A stretch of DNA of 64,000 bases from Sphingobacterium olei (GTDB lineage: Bacteria; Bacteroidota; Bacteroidia; Sphingobacteriales; Sphingobacteriaceae): positions 1 through 64,000 of the forward strand of contig NZ_SUME01000013.1 of the NCBI RefSeq assembly GCF_005048855.1. Reading direction: 5' to 3'. The notes below the pieces were generated by a model. The model did no database searches and was not told where the DNA came from. It saw only the letters and a program-made list of their open reading frames with translations. Shown one piece after another: positions 1 through 6,716 of this stretch. The stretch's first letter is position 1; the number at the start of each line of letters is the position of its first letter. The position numbers and the translations under genes were made by a program.

Positions 1-515
1 CGGATCAACTGGCACAGCGTGCGAAATTTGCACTTGGCGTAAGTTTTCTGTCACCGATCAAGGATCTGCTCAATCTGGGCTATTCGGATGCCCTACAGGG
101 CCGCTCAACCGGATACAATAAAGCGCTTCAGCATCTGCTGGCGAATGGTATCATGGGCGATTATCCAAACCAGACATTGGATTATGAAGCGGTGGTAATC
201 GCCAAAGGCGGGCTATCGAACCTAATGGGGGTGAGCTGGCAGGAGACCGCACCGCGGGAGGTATCCCTAAGCTGGACGGTAGAAACAAACCGTTTCAACG
301 CATTTTCGGATGATGTGGTGATCCTCCTGATGTACAATAAGGAAAAGTCCTTTTTCAGTATCCTAGAATCGGGTACACGTGCAGACGGTTCGCTGGATCT
401 GACCTTTCCGGAAGTGTATGCAGGGGATAATGTCGTTGGATGGGTATTCACAGGAAATCGAGATGGCGTGAAAACATCCAGTAGCTACTACCTAGGCGAA
501 ATCACTGTCAGTTAA
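1..515 (+). CDS. DUF6266 family protein, 5'-truncated by window edge
   Basis: The reading frame is open from base 3 to the TAA at 513-515, so the true start lies upstream of the window and about 170 C-terminal residues are visible. The pattern QLAQRAKF, FLSPIKDLLNLGY, then a region with short beta-like segments and a C-terminal SSSYYLGEITVS matches the Bacteroidota DUF6266 family as I recall it; its function is unknown. An internal ATG at 153 is not the start because coding sequence continues before it. A period-7 repeat array begins at the stop codon. DUF6266 and DUF5675 genes being neighbours suggests an accessory module. Confidence 0.7.
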   Translation, partial: DQLAQRAKFALGVSFLSPIKDLLNLGYSDALQGRSTGYNKALQHLLANGIMGDYPNQTLDYEAVVIAKGGLSNLMGVSWQETAPREVSLSWTVETNRFNAFSDDVVILLMYNKEKSFFSILESGTRADGSLDLTFPEVYAGDNVVGWVFTGNRDGVKTSSSYYLGEITVS

Positions 516-668
516 GTGACTGGTGATTGGTGACTAGGGGTTAGGTGGAAGGAGTTAGAGACTAGATCGTCCTAACTCCTAAAATCTAACTCCTAATGTC
601 TAATATCTCACATCTAAAGTCTCAAATCTCAAATCTAATATCTAATGTCTAATATCTTATGTCTAACA
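515..668. repeat. Period-7 tandem array, 22 units, with strand switch in the middle
   Basis: From 515 the sequence divides exactly into 7-bp units. Eight purine-rich units (515-570; such as AGTGACT, GGTGATT, AGGGGTT, AGGAGTT, AGAGACT) are followed in the same register by fourteen pyrimidine-rich units (571-668; such as CCTAACT, TCTAATG, TCTCAAA, TCTAATA). The second group is the reverse-complement form of the first, so the array folds around 564-570 (GGAGTTAG at 551 pairs with CTAACTCC at 572). The last units contain the ATG of the next gene at 659. It is not a CRISPR because there are no spacers. Confidence 0.9.
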
Positions 669-1087
669 CACATACACTCTATCTCCGACGGAAATACGGA
701 GAGAAGGGTACAAACGGAACCATCACCTTTAAGGGTGAACACATATGCCATACAATCGAGTTACCATGGCGAAATAATTTACAACGGCTGAGCTGTATTC
801 CGGAAGGCCGTTACAAACTGCAGAAGACAAAGTACTATAAGCACGGGGAGCAGATCGGAATTCCGGCTGTGCTTGGTCGCGAGGCGATACTGGTCCATGC
901 TGCTAACCACGCGATGGAAGAGTTACATGGTTGCATCGCTCCGGTTACGACGCTCACTGGGGAAGGTACAGGCGACGACAGTCGCAAGGCTTTAGATAAG
1001 CTGAAAGCACTGGTGTACAGCCTGTGGGATATGGAAGCAGAAGTGTTTTTGGTGATTCGGGGGCAGGGGTTAGAGACTAGGGGTTAG
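659..1087 (+). CDS. DUF5675 family protein
   Basis: This 142-residue protein carries the DUF5675 core: CHTIELPWRNN near residue 31, CIPEGRYKL near 46, a basic/aromatic strand, then ILVHAANHAMEELHGCIAP near 77-95. The conserved histidine-plus-GCI pattern suggests an enzyme-like pocket, but the function is unknown. The family occurs in phage-like and accessory regions. The start ATG (659) and first codons lie inside the upstream 7-bp array, with no Shine-Dalgarno sequence. The last seven codons (GLETRG and stop) are encoded by the downstream inverted array, so the C-terminus is probably repeat-derived. Confidence 0.75.
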   Translation: MSNTHTLYLRRKYGEKGTNGTITFKGEHICHTIELPWRNNLQRLSCIPEGRYKLQKTKYYKHGEQIGIPAVLGREAILVHAANHAMEELHGCIAPVTTLTGEGTGDDSRKALDKLKALVYSLWDMEAEVFLVIRGQGLETRG

Positions 1088-1150
1088 GAGCTAGGGGTTA
1101 GGAGTTAGAGGTTAGAGACTAGGGGTTAGGAGTTAGAGATTAGGAGTTAG
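1067..1150. repeat. Period-7 tandem array, 12 purine-rich units (RRRYTAG)
   Basis: Twelve exact 7-bp units run from 1067 to 1150: GGGTTAG, AGACTAG, GGGTTAG, GAGCTAG, GGGTTAG, GAGTTAG, AGGTTAG, AGACTAG, GGGTTAG, GAGTTAG, AGATTAG, GAGTTAG. It is the inverted form of the array upstream of the DUF5675 gene. Every unit ends in TAG and 7 is not a multiple of 3, so any reading frame entering the array meets a stop within three units. The DUF5675 stop (1085-1087) is the TAG of unit 3. Confidence 0.93.
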
Positions 1151-1162
1151 AACTGTTATTCT

Positions 1163-1251
1163 CGTCTTTGCGAGGAGCGTAGCGACGCGGCAATCTTTTG
1201 TCTTTTGCAAATAAGATCGCGTCACCCTCGTGCCTCAGGTTCGCGATGACG
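1163..1251. repeat. Imperfect palindromic dispersed repeat
   Basis: The arms begin with CGTCTTTGCGAGGAGCGTAG and end with CAGGTTCGCGATGACG, which pair imperfectly when folded. The same element type recurs at 20468-20569 in this window with clearly matching arms (TTGCGAGGAG / CAATGACG and GCGAACCTGAGG / GGCAATCT). Such intergenic palindromes are common in Sphingobacteria and Flavobacteria. It separates two of the 7-bp arrays. Confidence 0.7.
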
Positions 1252-1265
1252 TTTTAACGGTCATA

Positions 1266-1314
1266 CATCTCAAATCTAATGTCTCAAATCTAATATCTCA
1301 TGTCTCACATCTAA
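1266..1314. repeat. Period-7 tandem array, 7 pyrimidine-rich units
   Basis: Seven exact 7-bp units: CATCTCA, AATCTAA, TGTCTCA, AATCTAA, TATCTCA, TGTCTCA, CATCTAA. They have the same orientation as 571-668 and end six bases before the ATG of the gene at 1321. The array therefore occupies the 5' leader of that gene. Confidence 0.9.
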
Positions 1315-1320
1315 AACAAA

Positions 1321-1623
1321 ATGAAAAACATTATAAACAAAATAAGCCGGGCACTACAAGTGGTACTGCTGGCTCCAATCAAGTTGCCGGGAAAGGCATT
1401 AAACATTTTAAAATACGTAGCCGTAGGGCTGGGGATTATCGAATCTGTACTGGATAAAGGGGAGAAGGAAGCAGAAACCCGGGATCAGGAGGTGCCAGAC
1501 GACATGTCGCAAAAAGCCGAAGGCGATGAGCAGATCCGGAAAAGCGATAAAGTGATCGTCGGTTACATCGATGTCGGCGAGGAATCAGAAGAAGAGGACG
1601 GAAGAAAGGAAAGCGATGAATAG
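1321..1623 (+). CDS. Small hypothetical protein with basic/hydrophobic N-terminus and acidic tail
   Basis: This 100-residue protein is not from a family I recognise. The N-terminal 45 residues are basic and hydrophobic (MKNIINKISRALQVVLLAPI then LNILKYVAVGLGIIESVL), compatible with a membrane-binding helix. The remainder is strongly charged and ends in a glutamate-rich tail (EESEEEDGRKESDE). The ATG follows the third 7-bp array by six bases. The stop overlaps the start of the next small gene by 8 bases, which suggests translational coupling and argues that both are real. Confidence 0.5.
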   Translation: MKNIINKISRALQVVLLAPIKLPGKALNILKYVAVGLGIIESVLDKGEKEAETRDQEVPDDMSQKAEGDEQIRKSDKVIVGYIDVGEESEEEDGRKESDE

Positions 1624-1780
1624 CCACAGCGGTAGTATGTTTCCGACTTTAGGAGGTAGCTGTTGTAGCATTATGGGGCTAATTCCCTGGACGAATCTAT
1701 TGCAAACTATGGTACTAGCTGTAGTCGGTACACTCGTCAGCTATCTGTTAACCCGGCTACTCCAGAAAAAGGGAAAGTAA
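1616..1780 (+). CDS. Small single-pass membrane protein
   Basis: The predicted product has 54 residues. I chose the ATG at 1616 because it overlaps the end of the previous gene (ATGAATAG arrangement) and has a purine-rich GAAGAAAGGAAAG just upstream; a longer frame from 1571 would run deep into the previous gene. The only clear feature is one transmembrane helix (LLQTMVLAVVGTLVSYLLTRLL) followed by a basic KKGK tail. Together with the preceding gene it resembles the two-small-protein pairs seen at phage lysis or export loci, but that is only an analogy. A terminator follows at 1815. Confidence 0.5.
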   Translation: MNSHSGSMFPTLGGSCCSIMGLIPWTNLLQTMVLAVVGTLVSYLLTRLLQKKGK

Positions 1781-1814
1781 GGAACAGGGATTAGAGGCGT
1801 TAGCCAAATTTAGA

Positions 1815-1845
1815 ACGCTCTACTTTAAAAGGTAGGGCGTTTTTT
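1815..1845 (+). terminator. Rho-independent terminator
   Basis: A 9-bp stem ACGCTCTAC (1815-1823) / GTAGGGCGT (1832-1840), with one G-T pair and an 8-base loop, is followed by a run of six T. It closes the operon of small genes ending at 1780. Confidence 0.8.
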
Positions 1846-1971
1846 AATGCGTTAGCAGCAATTGTGTGATTTAATTACGTAATATTTTGCTTTCCCAACA
1901 TTATTTGGTGTCGTTTTTTCAAATTTAACAGCTAATTTCGTATCTTTAACATAAACAATTCTACGTATAAG

Positions 1972-2172
1972 ATGAAGCAGCGCAAGATGGCAATGGTGGT
2001 GAAGCATGTCGATATGAACGAGGAAGATGCATCAGATGTTGCATATTGGTTAAATAAGACTGTATCTGAGCGAATAGGAGAGGTAACTAGGTTGCGACTA
2101 GCGTATTATCAATGGCTGCTTGGTGATTACCCCCAACATATTGAAAAAAGTGTTACGAAAAGAAAATTATGA
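1972..2172 (+). CDS. Small protein of a nucleotidyltransferase-linked gene pair
   Basis: This 66-residue protein (motifs VKHVDMNEEDASDVAYWL, SERIGEVTRLR, then a basic C-terminus) resembles small Bacteroidota proteins usually encoded just upstream of a nucleotidyltransferase-fold (DUF6036/MNT-like) protein, in what may be a toxin-antitoxin-like pair; I rely on recall for this. The expected partner is present only as a remnant: its ATG overlaps this stop (ATGA at 2169-2172). A TATCTTTA sequence at 1941 could be the -7 promoter box. The gene itself looks intact, but its partner is lost. Confidence 0.6.
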   Translation: MKQRKMAMVVKHVDMNEEDASDVAYWLNKTVSERIGEVTRLRLAYYQWLLGDYPQHIEKSVTKRKL

Positions 2173-2287
2173 TTTTCGAACAAGAGCTAATGATTTTATA
2201 TCGAATAAACGCGCAACGGGTAGAGCGAAAGATTTAGGAGATATTGAAGAAATTAAAAAAATAAATAAAACTGATAAAACTAAATAA
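2169..2287 (+). pseudogene. Remnant of nucleotidyltransferase-like partner gene, internal deletion
   Basis: The ATG at 2169 begins MIFEQE, typical of the start of the family, and then shifts frame. A second frame (2183-2287) encodes RANDFISNKRATGRAKDLGD followed by IEEIKK and a TAA, which resembles the usual C-terminus of these nucleotidyltransferases (a LIxNKxATGRxKDLxDI-type ending). The two ends now sit within about 20 bases of each other, so most of the gene, normally several hundred bases, appears deleted. The remnant is too short to encode a functional enzyme. Confidence 0.6.
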
Positions 2288-2382
2288 CTAAATGTAATTG
2301 TAAATTTCCTACCGATGGATAATTAGCTTCTTTATATTTTTTCCTATCTTCGCTAGCAGTGATTATGCGATTAACTTTAATT

Positions 2383-2805
2383 ATGAATAAGACAGATTTT
2401 AGGAAGCGGAAACTTAAGGCCTATACACTTACGGAGGTATTGGTAGTGTTGGTTATCATCGGGATTTTGATTCTCCTGGCACTCCCCAATCTACTTCCTT
2501 TGATTACCAAAGCGAAAAGTACGGAAGCTAAGATGCAACTGCAACATGTGCAGACACTGCAGCAGAACCATTTTTACGAAAAATCGAAATACAGTGCTAA
2601 CCTGGAAGAAATTGGCTTTATACAAGAAAAGCTAAGCACAGATGGCAATGACGGCAAAGCGAATTACCGTATAGACGTGGTGAAAGCCGATCACAATTCT
2701 TTCGTAGCACGGGCTACGGCGGTAGTGGATTTCGATGGCGATGGTACCTTCAACGTCTGGGAAATCGACCAGGACAAGAATTTACGGGAAGTGACCGCCG
2801 ACTAG
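2383..2805 (+). CDS. gspG: Major pseudopilin, GspG/PilA-like
   Basis: This 140-residue protein has a classical prepilin N-terminus: basic leader MNKTDFRKRKLKA, then YTLTEVLVVLVIIGILILLALP with the invariant Glu at position +5 and a long hydrophobic helix. The residue before the cleavage site is Ala rather than the usual Gly. The C-terminal half contains VVDFDGDGTFNVWEID, a calcium-loop-like DGDG motif seen in GspG pseudopilins. I chose the ATG at 2383 because it gives a normal short leader; an earlier ATG at 2365 adds six residues. It is the first gene of the left half of the secretion operon, and its stop overlaps the next start by one base. Confidence 0.82.
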   Translation: MNKTDFRKRKLKAYTLTEVLVVLVIIGILILLALPNLLPLITKAKSTEAKMQLQHVQTLQQNHFYEKSKYSANLEEIGFIQEKLSTDGNDGKANYRIDVVKADHNSFVARATAVVDFDGDGTFNVWEIDQDKNLREVTAD

Positions 2806-3305
2806 TGATTGCGATTATCTTAACGGTCGGTTGCCTGCTGGGCATCGCCTATGAAGATTTTAAGAATCGATCCGTTTATATCTATTGGTTTGTTGGACTC
2901 TTCATTTCTTTGTTATGGATGGTGTTGGAAAACGGCTCTTTCGATCAGGTAGCTTCCAGATTTGCTGTGAATATGGTTTTTTGTGTGTTACAGTTAGCCC
3001 TGCTCAATGTCTATTTTTGTTTGAAGGAACGGAAATGGATCTGGATTTTTGATCGTTACCTGGGATGGGGAGATGTCGTGTTTATCGCTTGTGTAGCGTT
3101 ACTATGGGATCTGCCGGGATTTATCATCTTTACGATTGTTTCGATCGGGTTTGCCTTGCTGATTTATGTAATCGGTATGCGTAAGCAGACAGCCACTGTG
3201 CCATTGGCCGGACTACAGGCGATTTTCCTGATTATTTTGTTGTTTCTGGAATGGATTAATTTCCTATCTTTAGACAGCGTATTAACCGTTAAACTTTTTA
3301 GCTAG
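2805..3305 (+). CDS. Prepilin peptidase (A24 family), short form
   Basis: This 166-residue polytopic membrane protein starts at a GTG whose G is the last base of the preceding TAG. It has the two aspartyl catalytic motifs of type IV prepilin peptidases: an early Asp in GIAYEDFKNRSV (about residues 13-24) and GxGD-like GWGDVVF (about residues 87-93). The N-terminal methyltransferase domain of full-length GspO/PilD (family usually 220-290 residues) is absent, as in short TadV/FppA-type peptidases. By position it should process the pseudopilins encoded here, whose cleavage sites carry Ala at -1. Confidence 0.8.
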   Translation: MIAIILTVGCLLGIAYEDFKNRSVYIYWFVGLFISLLWMVLENGSFDQVASRFAVNMVFCVLQLALLNVYFCLKERKWIWIFDRYLGWGDVVFIACVALLWDLPGFIIFTIVSIGFALLIYVIGMRKQTATVPLAGLQAIFLIILLFLEWINFLSLDSVLTVKLFS

Positions 3306-3317
3306 TATATCGACCAA

Positions 3318-4742
3318 ATGTCCATCACAGTACCGTACATAGATTCTGCAATCGCCAACCGTATCCCACGGGCCTTGGCTCGGCACTACCGTATCGCTGC
3401 TATTGGGCTGGATCAGGACAAGCTCGTGTTATGTACGGATGCGGTATTGACCGGACCACTCGAAGAGGAGCTGAATATGGTACTGGATATGCCCTACGAG
3501 CTACAGCAGGTGGAGTCCGAAATACTGGATACTTACCTGCAGAAATATTATTTTGAAGAAACCCAAGGTGCATCTGCGGTAACGAAAGTACTTGCCTTTA
3601 ATGCTGATTTTTTGGACCGCCTGATTATGGAAGCCAAACAGCTGAAAAGTAGTGATATCCATATCGAAAGCTTTGAAACAAAGGGACGTATCCGGATCCG
3701 AATCGACGGCATGATGGTGGAGCGGTATACCTTATCCAAAACCGATTATCCTGCCCTGATCAATAAGATCAAGATCCAGTCGAATATGGATATTGCCGAA
3801 AAACGCCTGCCACAGGATGGACGTATCAACTATACGCAGGGCAAAGAGCAGTTTGATATCCGCGTATCGGTATTGCCTACGCTGCACGGAGAGAAAGTGG
3901 TGTTGAGGTTGCTCAATAACAATGCAGGGGATGTGTTCCTGGATAAGTTGGGTATGTCCGCCGATGACTATGCCAATTACCTGCACGGAATCAAAAAGCC
4001 CAACGGGATTGTATTGATCTCGGGTCCTACAGGATCGGGAAAAACGACGACCCTCTACGCTACACTGAAACATCTCAATAAAGAGACAACGAATATCCTC
4101 ACGATAGAGGATCCCATCGAATATACACTGGAAGGTATCAATCAGGTACAATTGCGCGAGAACATCGGACTTACCTTTGGTGCGGCGCTGCGTACCTTTC
4201 TACGTCAGGATCCCGACATCATTATGGTGGGGGAGATCCGTGATCCGGATACGGCAAATATGGCTATCCGGGCTGCATTGACGGGTCACCTAGTGTTGTC
4301 GACGATACATACCAACTCGGCTTGGGGTACGGTGTCGCGCCTCATGGATATGGGGATTCCCGGCTTCCTGATCGCGAATACCCTCAACACGACGGTGGCA
4401 CAACGCTTAGTGCGCTTACTGTGTCCGAATTGCAAGGAGGAGCAACCCATTGAAAAGGGACTGTATCCCAAGCAGTTTATTCCGTACTATGCCGTGGATC
4501 GCCATGCGGTGCCCAAGGGATGTGCAGCCTGTTACTATACAGGTTATAAGGGACGGAAGGCAGTTTACGAGATTATCCCATTGGATCAGGACTTGGCCAT
4601 GGAGGTAAAGAAAGGAAATATGCAGGTCGAAGAGCTGTTGCGCGAACGACAAATCAAGACCCTTGGGGAGAATGCATTTGACCTGTTTGCTAATCAAGAG
4701 ACCAGTATTGAAGAAATTTATCCGCTACTATTTAATTATTAA
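3318..4742 (+). CDS. gspE: Type II secretion / type IV pilus assembly ATPase, GspE/PilB-like
   Basis: This 474-residue cytoplasmic AAA-type secretion ATPase drives pseudopilus assembly. It shows an N1E-like N-terminal region, Walker A GPTGSGKTTT (about 236-245), the Asp box around TIEDPIEY (about 262-269), Walker B DIIMVGEIRD (about 300-309), a His box LSTIHTN, and a C-terminal tetracysteine zinc motif (CPNC about 369-372 and CAAC about 404-407). The length fits GspE/PilB without an extended N-terminus. It lies 12 bases after the peptidase gene and 2 bases before the secretin gene. No retraction ATPase (PilT) is present, which favours a secretion rather than twitching role. Confidence 0.92.
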   Translation: MSITVPYIDSAIANRIPRALARHYRIAAIGLDQDKLVLCTDAVLTGPLEEELNMVLDMPYELQQVESEILDTYLQKYYFEETQGASAVTKVLAFNADFLDRLIMEAKQLKSSDIHIESFETKGRIRIRIDGMMVERYTLSKTDYPALINKIKIQSNMDIAEKRLPQDGRINYTQGKEQFDIRVSVLPTLHGEKVVLRLLNNNAGDVFLDKLGMSADDYANYLHGIKKPNGIVLISGPTGSGKTTTLYATLKHLNKETTNILTIEDPIEYTLEGINQVQLRENIGLTFGAALRTFLRQDPDIIMVGEIRDPDTANMAIRAALTGHLVLSTIHTNSAWGTVSRLMDMGIPGFLIANTLNTTVAQRLVRLLCPNCKEEQPIEKGLYPKQFIPYYAVDRHAVPKGCAACYYTGYKGRKAVYEIIPLDQDLAMEVKKGNMQVEELLRERQIKTLGENAFDLFANQETSIEEIYPLLFNY

Positions 4743-4744
4743 CC

Positions 4745-6706
4745 ATGTTTGTGTCGCGATTTTTTATTATTTGTATATGCTTATTTGCCGCTGTTTTGGT
4801 CCATGCGCAAAGTGTCGATGACCAATATCGGCAGGTGGAGCAACGGTTGAATGCACTCACGTATTCTGTACCGGGCTTGCAGGAAAAGGTAAAGCTATCG
4901 GTTTCGGGTGCTTCACTACAGGAGTTTGTACGCGCACTTGCCGAATCCAACGGACTGAACATCAATATTGATCCAAATATCAACCATCAGATTGTCAATA
5001 ATTTTCAGGGTGAAACGGCACTTAATGTATTGCTGTTCCTGAGCAAGACTTATCAGCTGGATATCAATGTGATCGGATCGATCTTGAGTATCTCTGCCAT
5101 GCGCAATGCAGCTCCTGTTATTCCCAAGCGGGAGATTAAAGCTTCCTATAATGCGGCAGATAATACCTTGAGCTATGAGCTGAACAACGATACACTAGCT
5201 AGTGTCGCCAGAAAGATCGGAGAGGTATCGGGACGGAACGTGGTCGTACCGGTGTCCCTACAGGGCAAGACCGTATCGGGCTATATGACGGCATCGCCCT
5301 TTGATGTAGCCTTGGAAAAACTGGCGTATGCCAATAGCCTTCGTTATCATCAAACGACTGATGGCGTATATGTTTTCGAATCGCTTGTACCGGGCGAAGA
5401 GCTCTTTATCAACGACAGTCAGGAGACAGCGGTACGCTACCGGGGCAATAGCACACAAGGGATGGGTGGACAACAACCTGGCATGGGTGGCATGCAACAG
5501 GGGGGCGGAAACTTTACCGTTTACAAACAGGGAAATAGCGGCCCACAGGGTAAACTCTTTACCATACAGGCAACGCGCTCATCGCTCATTGACCTTATTA
5601 AGCGCGCGGCGGAAGATGCCGGTATAAACTACTTTATCTATTCGGATATACAGGGGCAGGTGAGCACCAGCGTGAAGGACATCACCTTTGATAGTTTCCT
5701 GTCGTCGATCTTTCAGGGTACACCATATACCTACCGGATCGAAAACGGAACCTACCTGATTGGAGATCGTAAGGTAGAAGGACTGCGTTCAAGCAAGATT
5801 ATCCATGTGAAGAACCGTTCCATTGATACACTGATAGCGATGATTCCGATGGACTGGAAACGGGATGTAGAGATTAAGGAATTCAAGGAGCAGAATATGC
5901 TGCTGCTTTCCGGTTCGGGACCACAGATTGATGAGATCGAAATGCTGATTAACAAATTGGACAGGCTGGTACCCATGGTGCTGATTGAAGTGACGCTATT
6001 GGATATCCGAAAAGGAACAACAGTGGAAACAGGGATTTCGGCAGGCGTATCGGATTCTTTACGAACCGGAGGTACCTTGTTATCGGGTATGGATTTTACC
6101 TTCGGGGCAGGATCCATTAACCGGTTTCTGTCGCAGATCGGTAGTAATAATTCGTTCAATCTCGGCAGGGTGGCACCAAGCTTCTATGTTACGCTGAAAG
6201 CACTCGAAGCAAATGAAAATGTAGAGATGCGTTCGGTGCCAAAGCTATCCACGCTGAATGGACACGAAGCATCGCTGAGTATTGGTAGTAAGCGCTATTA
6301 CCGTACAGAGACGCAGAATGTGATTCCCTCGTTGCAATCGCAGAATATCATTACTGAGCAGTTTACCGAAGTAGAAGCTAACTTACAGATAGACATCCGC
6401 CCGGTGGTATCGGCAGACGATCAGATCACCCTTAACATCAAAGTTGATATTACAGATTTTATTGGTACACCGGCAGAAAACAGGCCTCCACCCACATCGA
6501 CCAGTAAATTTGAATCGATTATCCGGGCACGGAATGAAGATATGATTGTATTAGGAGGGATCGAACGATTGGAGAACAGCGACTCAGGTTCTGGTATCCC
6601 AATCCTGTCGCGGATCCCGGTACTACGCTGGATATTTAGTAGCAAGAAAAAGACGACGAGTAAAGTGGTGTCTGTTGTATTTATTAAGCCAACGATAATC
6701 TACTAG
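4745..6706 (+). CDS. gspD: Outer-membrane secretin, GspD/PilQ-like
   Basis: This 653-residue protein begins with a signal peptide (cleavage after about residue 21, VHAQ). An STN/N0-like region at about 45-115 (SLQEFVRALAESNGLNI) and further N domains follow, interrupted by a Gly/Met/Gln-rich linker at about 234-257. The C-terminal secretin domain contains VPKLSTLNGHEASLSIG (about 498) and the closing motif VLGGIE...IPILSRIPVLRWIF (about 600-630). Secretins form the multimeric gate in the outer membrane. Separate N domains plus a flexible linker are usual for GspD/PilQ; no lipobox or pilotin-binding S-domain is obvious. Confidence 0.92.
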   Translation: MFVSRFFIICICLFAAVLVHAQSVDDQYRQVEQRLNALTYSVPGLQEKVKLSVSGASLQEFVRALAESNGLNINIDPNINHQIVNNFQGETALNVLLFLSKTYQLDINVIGSILSISAMRNAAPVIPKREIKASYNAADNTLSYELNNDTLASVARKIGEVSGRNVVVPVSLQGKTVSGYMTASPFDVALEKLAYANSLRYHQTTDGVYVFESLVPGEELFINDSQETAVRYRGNSTQGMGGQQPGMGGMQQGGGNFTVYKQGNSGPQGKLFTIQATRSSLIDLIKRAAEDAGINYFIYSDIQGQVSTSVKDITFDSFLSSIFQGTPYTYRIENGTYLIGDRKVEGLRSSKIIHVKNRSIDTLIAMIPMDWKRDVEIKEFKEQNMLLLSGSGPQIDEIEMLINKLDRLVPMVLIEVTLLDIRKGTTVETGISAGVSDSLRTGGTLLSGMDFTFGAGSINRFLSQIGSNNSFNLGRVAPSFYVTLKALEANENVEMRSVPKLSTLNGHEASLSIGSKRYYRTETQNVIPSLQSQNIITEQFTEVEANLQIDIRPVVSADDQITLNIKVDITDFIGTPAENRPPPTSTSKFESIIRARNEDMIVLGGIERLENSDSGSGIPILSRIPVLRWIFSSKKKTTSKVVSVVFIKPTIIY

Positions 6707-6716
6707 CGCTTAGGGG

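Noticed and set aside
515..1314. CRISPR array or telomere in the 7-bp repeats
   Set aside because: The unit is 7 bp, contiguous and without spacers, and no cas gene is near; the GGGGTTAG resemblance to eukaryotic telomeres is accidental in a bacterial chromosome.
1230..1457. 75-codon plus-strand frame overlapping the gene at 1321
   Set aside because: It starts inside the palindromic repeat, runs through a 7-bp array and overlaps a better-supported gene in another frame.
1..2290. Prophage for the DUF6266-DUF5675-small membrane protein region
   Set aside because: There are no capsid, tail, terminase or replication genes in the visible part; upstream sequence would be needed.
5328..5627. Plus-strand frame inside the secretin gene
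   Set aside because: It lies wholly within gspD in another frame and shows no domain.
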